A stretch of 64,000 nt of DNA from Yeosuana sp036525815 (GTDB lineage Bacteria; Bacteroidota; Bacteroidia; Flavobacteriales; Flavobacteriaceae): contig DATCZQ010000184.1 in assembly GCA_036525815.1 (NCBI GenBank), positions 60,337-124,336 on the forward strand, written 5' to 3'. Below the pieces are notes generated by a model. It saw only the letters and a list, made by a program, of their open reading frames with translations. It had not been told where the DNA came from and did not search any database. The position numbers and the translations under genes were made by a program. Positions 60,402-64,000 of this stretch are shown here, piece after piece. How positions within the stretch are numbered: position 1 is the first letter of the stretch; the number at the start of each line of letters is the position of its first letter.

Positions 60402-61844
60402 TTATTGTAATACCCAGGTGTCTTTACTACCGCCACCTTGGGAGCTATTAACAACCAATGAGCCTTTTTTTAGGGCCACACGAGTAAGTCCGCCAGGACA
60501 AATGTCAATCCCATCTTTACCAGATAAGGCAAACGGGCGTAAATCAATACATCGGGGTGATAATTCACCATTGATGTAACAAGGGGCTGTAGATAATCTC
60601 AAGATAGGTTGAGCTATAAAATTTTCGGGTTTTTTCTTGACGTTCTCTATATAGTCTTTTATTTCAGCCTCTGTGGCTTCATGTCCCATTAGCATACCAT
60701 AACCACCACTACCATCAGTTTTTTTAATGACCATGGTTTTAATGTTTTTAACCACATAGTCAAATTCATCAGGTCTACCTAATTGATAGGTTTCTATATT
60801 TTTTAAAATAGGTTCTTCATTTAAATAATATTTAATCATATCCGGAACGTAAATATAAATGGCCTTATCGTCAGCTATTCCGGTACCAGGTGCATTTACA
60901 ATATTCACATTGCCTTTTCTGTAGGCTGCCATTATACCAGCAACGCCTAATACACTTTTCGCATTAAATTCTAAGGGATCTAAAAAGTCATCATCAACCC
61001 GTCTGTAAATGACATCAACTTGTTTTAAACCCGTAGTGGTTTTCATGTAAACGAAATGATTTTTAACAACTAAATCACTGCCTTCCACCAATTCAATACC
61101 CATGAGTCTCGCAAGGGTTGTGTGTTCGTAATAGGCCGAATTATAGATGCCTGGAGTTAAAAGTACAATATTTGGATTTGGCAGGTCCGAAAGTTCTTTT
61201 AGCTTTTTATAAAGCATATTTGGATAGTTTGAAACCGATCTCACTTTACTTTTTGGCAAAATACCCGGAAACAATCGTTTGGAAATTTCTCTGTTTTCTA
61301 GCATATAGCTAACGCCAGAAGGAGTTCTTAAGTTGTCCTCCAATACATAAAATTCGCCATCACTATTACGTATTAAATCGACTCCTGAAATATGTACATA
61401 GACATCATAAGGTACTTTGACACCTTTCATTTCACGTAAAAAGTTAGGGCATGAGTAAATTAAGTCAGCCGGTATAAGTCCGTCCTTGATAATAAATTGC
61501 TCATTATAAATGTCTTTTATAAATAGGTTTAAAGCTTTTAGGCGTTGCTTAATCCCTTTTTCTATTTTATCCCATTCTTTAGCAGTAATAATTCTAGGAA
61601 CAATATCAAAGGGAAATATTTTTTCAATACCTTCATTATCACTATACACCGTAAATGTTACCCCTTGCGTCATAAAAAGCTGTTTGGACAATTCTTCTTT
61701 TTTAGTAAGTGTATCTGTCGATGTGTTTTTTAAAATCTCAATGATGGTCTTGTATTGGTCCCTAATCTCTGCATTGGCTGTATACATTTCATCCCAAGTG
61801 CTGGGTAGTTGGTCATAAGAAGAAATAAGATGGTCTTTACTCAT
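60402..61844 (-). CDS. Circularly permuted ATP-grasp protein
   Basis: A 480-residue protein of the DUF404/DUF407 type. YDVYVHISGVDLIRNSDGEFYVLEDN and LRTPSGVSYMLENR match the permuted N-terminal part; VIKKTDGSGGYGMLMG holds the glycine-rich nucleotide loop. ATP-grasp enzymes form amide bonds from carboxylates, and members of this group are predicted peptide ligases. It is the first gene of the three-gene operon; a -7 box (TATATTTG on the minus strand) lies at 61864-61871. Confidence 0.9.
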   Translation of the reverse strand: MSKDHLISSYDQLPSTWDEMYTANAEIRDQYKTIIEILKNTSTDTLTKKEELSKQLFMTQGVTFTVYSDNEGIEKIFPFDIVPRIITAKEWDKIEKGIKQRLKALNLFIKDIYNEQFIIKDGLIPADLIYSCPNFLREMKGVKVPYDVYVHISGVDLIRNSDGEFYVLEDNLRTPSGVSYMLENREISKRLFPGILPKSKVRSVSNYPNMLYKKLKELSDLPNPNIVLLTPGIYNSAYYEHTTLARLMGIELVEGSDLVVKNHFVYMKTTTGLKQVDVIYRRVDDDFLDPLEFNAKSVLGVAGIMAAYRKGNVNIVNAPGTGIADDKAIYIYVPDMIKYYLNEEPILKNIETYQLGRPDEFDYVVKNIKTMVIKKTDGSGGYGMLMGHEATEAEIKDYIENVKKKPENFIAQPILRLSTAPCYINGELSPRCIDLRPFALSGKDGIDICPGGLTRVALKKGSLVVNSSQGGGSKDTWVLQ

Positions 61845-62161
61845 ATGGTTTTAGTGTAAGTATCAAATATAACAATTGCTAAATAATTTTTATATTATTT
61901 AACTGTTCACTGACAATAAATTATTGATATTGATATTTTAATGAAAAAAATTATGGTTTTAGACAATAATGTTGAATTATATTTCAGTATTAGTATTTTC
62001 AAATCTTTGAAAAGGTATCAAAAAAATGACTGAAATATTATTCATGCAGTCTATGCTGTAATATACCTATTTTTAATGAAAATGTCACGCATAAATTTAT
62101 TTTTTTTAATCTTTAGGCAACCATTAATATAAAATTTACGTCTATATAAATAGAAAACAAA
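61845..62161. other. Divergent intergenic region between the ATP-grasp operon and the sigma gene
   Basis: This 317-base AT-rich stretch holds the minus-strand -7 box at 61864-61871 and the ECF-type promoter at 62118-62143. A 30-codon frame at 61941-62033 has no supporting features and is not called. No repeat or structured RNA was recognised. Confidence 0.6.
62118..62143 (+). promoter_or_regulatory. ECF-sigma-type promoter of the sigma factor gene
   Basis: CAACC at 62118-62122, a 16-base spacer and CGTCT at 62139-62143. The AAC and CGTC elements with 16-17 bases between are typical of ECF sigma promoters and unlike the TTTG/TAnnTTTG type elsewhere in this window. It lies 19 bases before the ATG of a sigma factor gene, which suggests positive autoregulation. 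Confidence 0.6.
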
Positions 62162-62737
62162 ATGAAACCGCTTTTGAAAGTCATTCAGTTTTATAAAAAC
62201 GAAAATACGCTTTTAGAGAAAGTCGCAAAAAATAACCGTGAGGCACAACACGTCTTATTTCAAATGCATGCTCCAAAAATGTTAAGTGTTTGCAGGTATT
62301 ATATAAAGGATATTCAAAATGCTGAAGAAGTTATGCTTAACGGGTTTTTTAAAGTATTTTCTAATTTAAAAGGTTTTAGGGCTGAAGGAAGTTTTGAAGG
62401 ATGGATTCGAAAAATAATGGTACGTGAATGCCTCTCTTTTTTAAGGCAGCAAAAGCAGGTTGAATTCATATTGGAAGAGGTTGGTTTTAAAAATGATTAT
62501 GCCAATAACATTCAATCTGATATAGATGTGGCACAAATTCAGCAGCTTATTGATGAACTACCGGAAGGTTATAAAATGGTTTTTATAATGTATGCCATTG
62601 AAGGATATAAACATCATGAAATCGCAGATATGCTGAATATAACAGAGGGGACATCAAAATCGCAGTTATTTAAAGCAAGAAATTTGTTACAACAAAAAAT
62701 TAATAAATTAAATAAAACAAGCTATGGCACCAAATAA
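62162..62737 (+). CDS. ECF-type RNA polymerase sigma factor
   Basis: A 191-residue sigma-70 family factor with only regions 2 and 4. Region 2 is VLFQMHAPKMLSVCRYYIKD, then NAEEVMLNGFFKVFSNLKGF and EGWIRKIMVRECLSFLR; region 4 is LPEGYKMVFIMYAIEGYKHHEIA with EGTSKSQLFKARNLL. It directs transcription of a stress or envelope regulon. It overlaps the next gene by 14 bases; that gene encodes a single-pass membrane protein and may be its anti-sigma factor. Confidence 0.9.
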   Translation: MKPLLKVIQFYKNENTLLEKVAKNNREAQHVLFQMHAPKMLSVCRYYIKDIQNAEEVMLNGFFKVFSNLKGFRAEGSFEGWIRKIMVRECLSFLRQQKQVEFILEEVGFKNDYANNIQSDIDVAQIQQLIDELPEGYKMVFIMYAIEGYKHHEIADMLNITEGTSKSQLFKARNLLQQKINKLNKTSYGTK

Positions 62738-63494
62738 ATTTGAGGAAAACATAAAAAATAAGCTTGAAAAAAGAACGATTCAGCCATCTAAAGATGCCTG
62801 GGCAAAGTTAGAAAATCGATTAGATTCAACTGATAAAAGGCGTAAAAATAAAACGATTTTTTGGATAGGTTTAGCGGCAAGTATTGTTGGAATATTATTG
62901 GTTGCTTCACAATTTTTTAATGAGGCACCTTTAGAGAATAGTACCCCTGTTTTGGTAGTAACGCCAGAGGCTATTAAGCAAAATGATAATACTGAATTAG
63001 CGAAAGAAGAAAGCACTGTTGAGGAACCGATAAGTAGTTCAGAGGAACCAACTACTGAAATGCAAACCACTAAAATTGCTGTAAAATATACTATTAATTC
63101 TGAAGCCAAACGAGAACCATTTAAGGCAGTTTCAAATGAAGTTGCTCAAGCGGAAAATAATATTGAAGGGCAAGAGGCAGAACCAGATGAATTACAACTA
63201 CAAAATTTAAGTTTTGAAGAGCTAAAAATTCAACAAGTAATCGCTCATGTTCAAATTTTAAAGGATCAAGATAGTGCTATTTCTGATGCCGATTTGGATG
63301 CCTTATTAAATCAAGCTCAAAATGACATAGAGCAGGAAAAATTATATCGTGAAAATTCCGGAATTGTGGATGCAAGATCATTACTACAAGATGTGGAGGC
63401 TGATCTAGACCGAACCTTTAGAGACAAAGTTTTTGAAGCACTGAGAGCTAATTTTAATTTTGTTAAAACAGCTGTTGCGCAGCGTAATGACTAA
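62724..63494 (+). CDS. Single-pass membrane protein, candidate anti-sigma factor
   Basis: A 256-residue protein. Residues 1-42 are cytoplasmic and charged (FEENIKNKLEKRTIQPSKDAW), 45-62 a membrane segment (IFWIGLAASIVGILLVAS), and the remainder an acidic Glu/Gln-rich extracytoplasmic domain with predicted helices. No zinc-finger ZAS motif is seen. Overlap of 14 bases with the sigma gene and its topology suggest an anti-sigma or co-regulator role; this is inferred from arrangement. Confidence 0.65.
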   Translation: MAPNKFEENIKNKLEKRTIQPSKDAWAKLENRLDSTDKRRKNKTIFWIGLAASIVGILLVASQFFNEAPLENSTPVLVVTPEAIKQNDNTELAKEESTVEEPISSSEEPTTEMQTTKIAVKYTINSEAKREPFKAVSNEVAQAENNIEGQEAEPDELQLQNLSFEELKIQQVIAHVQILKDQDSAISDADLDALLNQAQNDIEQEKLYRENSGIVDARSLLQDVEADLDRTFRDKVFEALRANFNFVKTAVAQRND

Positions 63495-63542
63495 ATAAAT
63501 CATCAATTATATATTAATTACTAAATCAAAAAACGAACAGTT

Positions 63543-64000
63543 ATGCAAACAATTACCAAGTATTTCGTGTTTTTAGCGTTATTGCTAAGTGTGCAAATCA
63601 TCAAGGCACAAGACACCATTCAAGATCCTTTGAACAAGGATAAAATAGAATCCTTACAGGATGTTAAAGATAGAATTAAAGCTGAAGAGCGTGCGTTTTT
63701 AAAAGCTGAAGTTGAAGCCATTAATTTGAAATTAGAAAAAGCTGAGATTACAAGTGCCGAAGCTGAAACTTTAAAAATGGAAGTTGCTAAAAAACGCGCC
63801 TTAAACATTGAAAACAGATTAGCCATTATTGATAATAAAATAGCTCTTTTAAAACGGAATAAAGCAGATTATAGTCATTATGATGATATTGATAATTCTA
63901 AAATAGGGATTAGCATTGGTGGTGATGAAGGCAGTTTTGGAGGATTTATTATTAATGGAAAAAATAAGCCCAAAAAGTTTGATAAACGTACTACTGATGA
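63543..64000 (+). CDS. Secreted coiled-coil protein, 3' end outside the window
   Basis: At least 152 residues. A signal peptide (MQTITKYFVFLALLLSVQIIKAQ) precedes a long heptad-rich helical region from about residue 30 to 105 (KDRIKAEERAFLKAEVEAIN and following), then a Gly-rich IGISIGGDEGSFGG segment. It is 48 bases after the candidate anti-sigma gene and probably in the same operon. No catalytic motif is visible; the gene is cut by the window end. Confidence 0.7.
   Translation, partial: MQTITKYFVFLALLLSVQIIKAQDTIQDPLNKDKIESLQDVKDRIKAEERAFLKAEVEAINLKLEKAEITSAEAETLKMEVAKKRALNIENRLAIIDNKIALLKRNKADYSHYDDIDNSKIGISIGGDEGSFGGFIINGKNKPKKFDKRTTD

Noticed and set aside
61941..62033. 30-codon plus-strand frame in the sigma gene upstream region
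   Set aside because: AT-rich, no amino-acid bias, no ribosome-site or structural support; probably chance.
1..64000. tRNA or rRNA genes, CRISPR arrays, insertion sequences, prophage or att sites
   Set aside because: None was recognised by eye; no cloverleaf, direct-repeat array, transposase or integrase was found, though a tRNA search program was not available.

Overview
The window is a low-GC chromosomal segment of a Bacteroidota bacterium, almost certainly a member of the Flavobacteriaceae. The grounds are the Bacteroidetes-type promoters (TTTG, about 20 bases, TAnnTTTG), a type IX secretion C-terminal sorting domain, a GldA gliding-type ABC ATPase, GIN-domain (DUF2807) and LytTR proteins, a split MetH, and an arginine operon of the kind that works on N-succinylated intermediates. 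I see no rRNA, tRNA, insertion sequence, prophage or CRISPR array. It reads as a housekeeping region unusually dense in amino-acid biosynthesis.

Layout. 1-859: the ends of two tandem DUF1080 (3-keto-disaccharide hydrolase-like) genes. 981-10172: promoter, Arg-codon-rich leader peptide, then a nine-gene arginine operon (GNAT acyltransferase, argG, argC, proC, argD, argF', argB, argE', argH). 10316-12395: SET-domain protein, acyltransferase 3 and DoxX-like membrane protein. 12467-14776 (minus strand): leuA-leuB. 14925-16475: TPR-like protein of unknown role. 16568-23098: SAM-I riboswitch, metY, a MetX-aspartokinase-homoserine dehydrogenase fusion, a second trans-sulfuration enzyme and an Rrf2 regulator. 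23193-32625: sulfate assimilation and cysteine operon (DUF2061, cysH, cysD, cysN, sulfite reductase fused to a HEPN-like domain, two siroheme synthesis genes, ferredoxin-NADP reductase, cysE, cysM). 32710-37527: second SAM-I riboswitch, split metH and metF. 37620-41980: lipoprotein, then HPt protein, LytTR response regulator and hybrid histidine kinase. 42049-44789: PagL-like deacylase, GIN-domain lipoprotein, gldA. 44894-49076: Phe/Tyr attenuator, then pheA, aminotransferase, tyrA and DAHP synthase-chorismate mutase. 49121-55911: secreted protein, rsgA, dtd, a 57-residue membrane protein, YdjM-like protein, MazG-like protein, aroA, queA, rlmN. 55963-58341: T9SS cargo protein, a tandem-duplication scar, polyprenyl synthetase. 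58486-61844 (minus strand): ATP-grasp, alpha-E and transglutaminase trio. 62118-64000: ECF-type sigma factor with a probable self-promoter, a membrane protein and a partial secreted coiled-coil protein.

The genes link into one nutritional network. Sulfate is reduced to sulfide with locally encoded siroheme and reductase. CysE and CysM make cysteine. MetY, MetX-ThrA, MetH and MetF make homoserine, homocysteine and methionine under two SAM-I riboswitches. The Arg and Phe/Tyr operons each begin with a short peptide rich in the codons of the end product. The Phe/Tyr leader shows a complete terminator/antiterminator pair.

The points most worth a second look are: the two leader peptides; the dependence of the metX-thrA fusion on a single A in an A8 run; the ECF-type promoter before the sigma gene; the rlmN/polyprenyl-synthetase duplication scar; the poly-glutamine tail on the transglutaminase of the ATP-grasp trio; the HEPN-sulfite reductase fusion; and an inverted repeat at the cys operon start beside an Rrf2 regulator.
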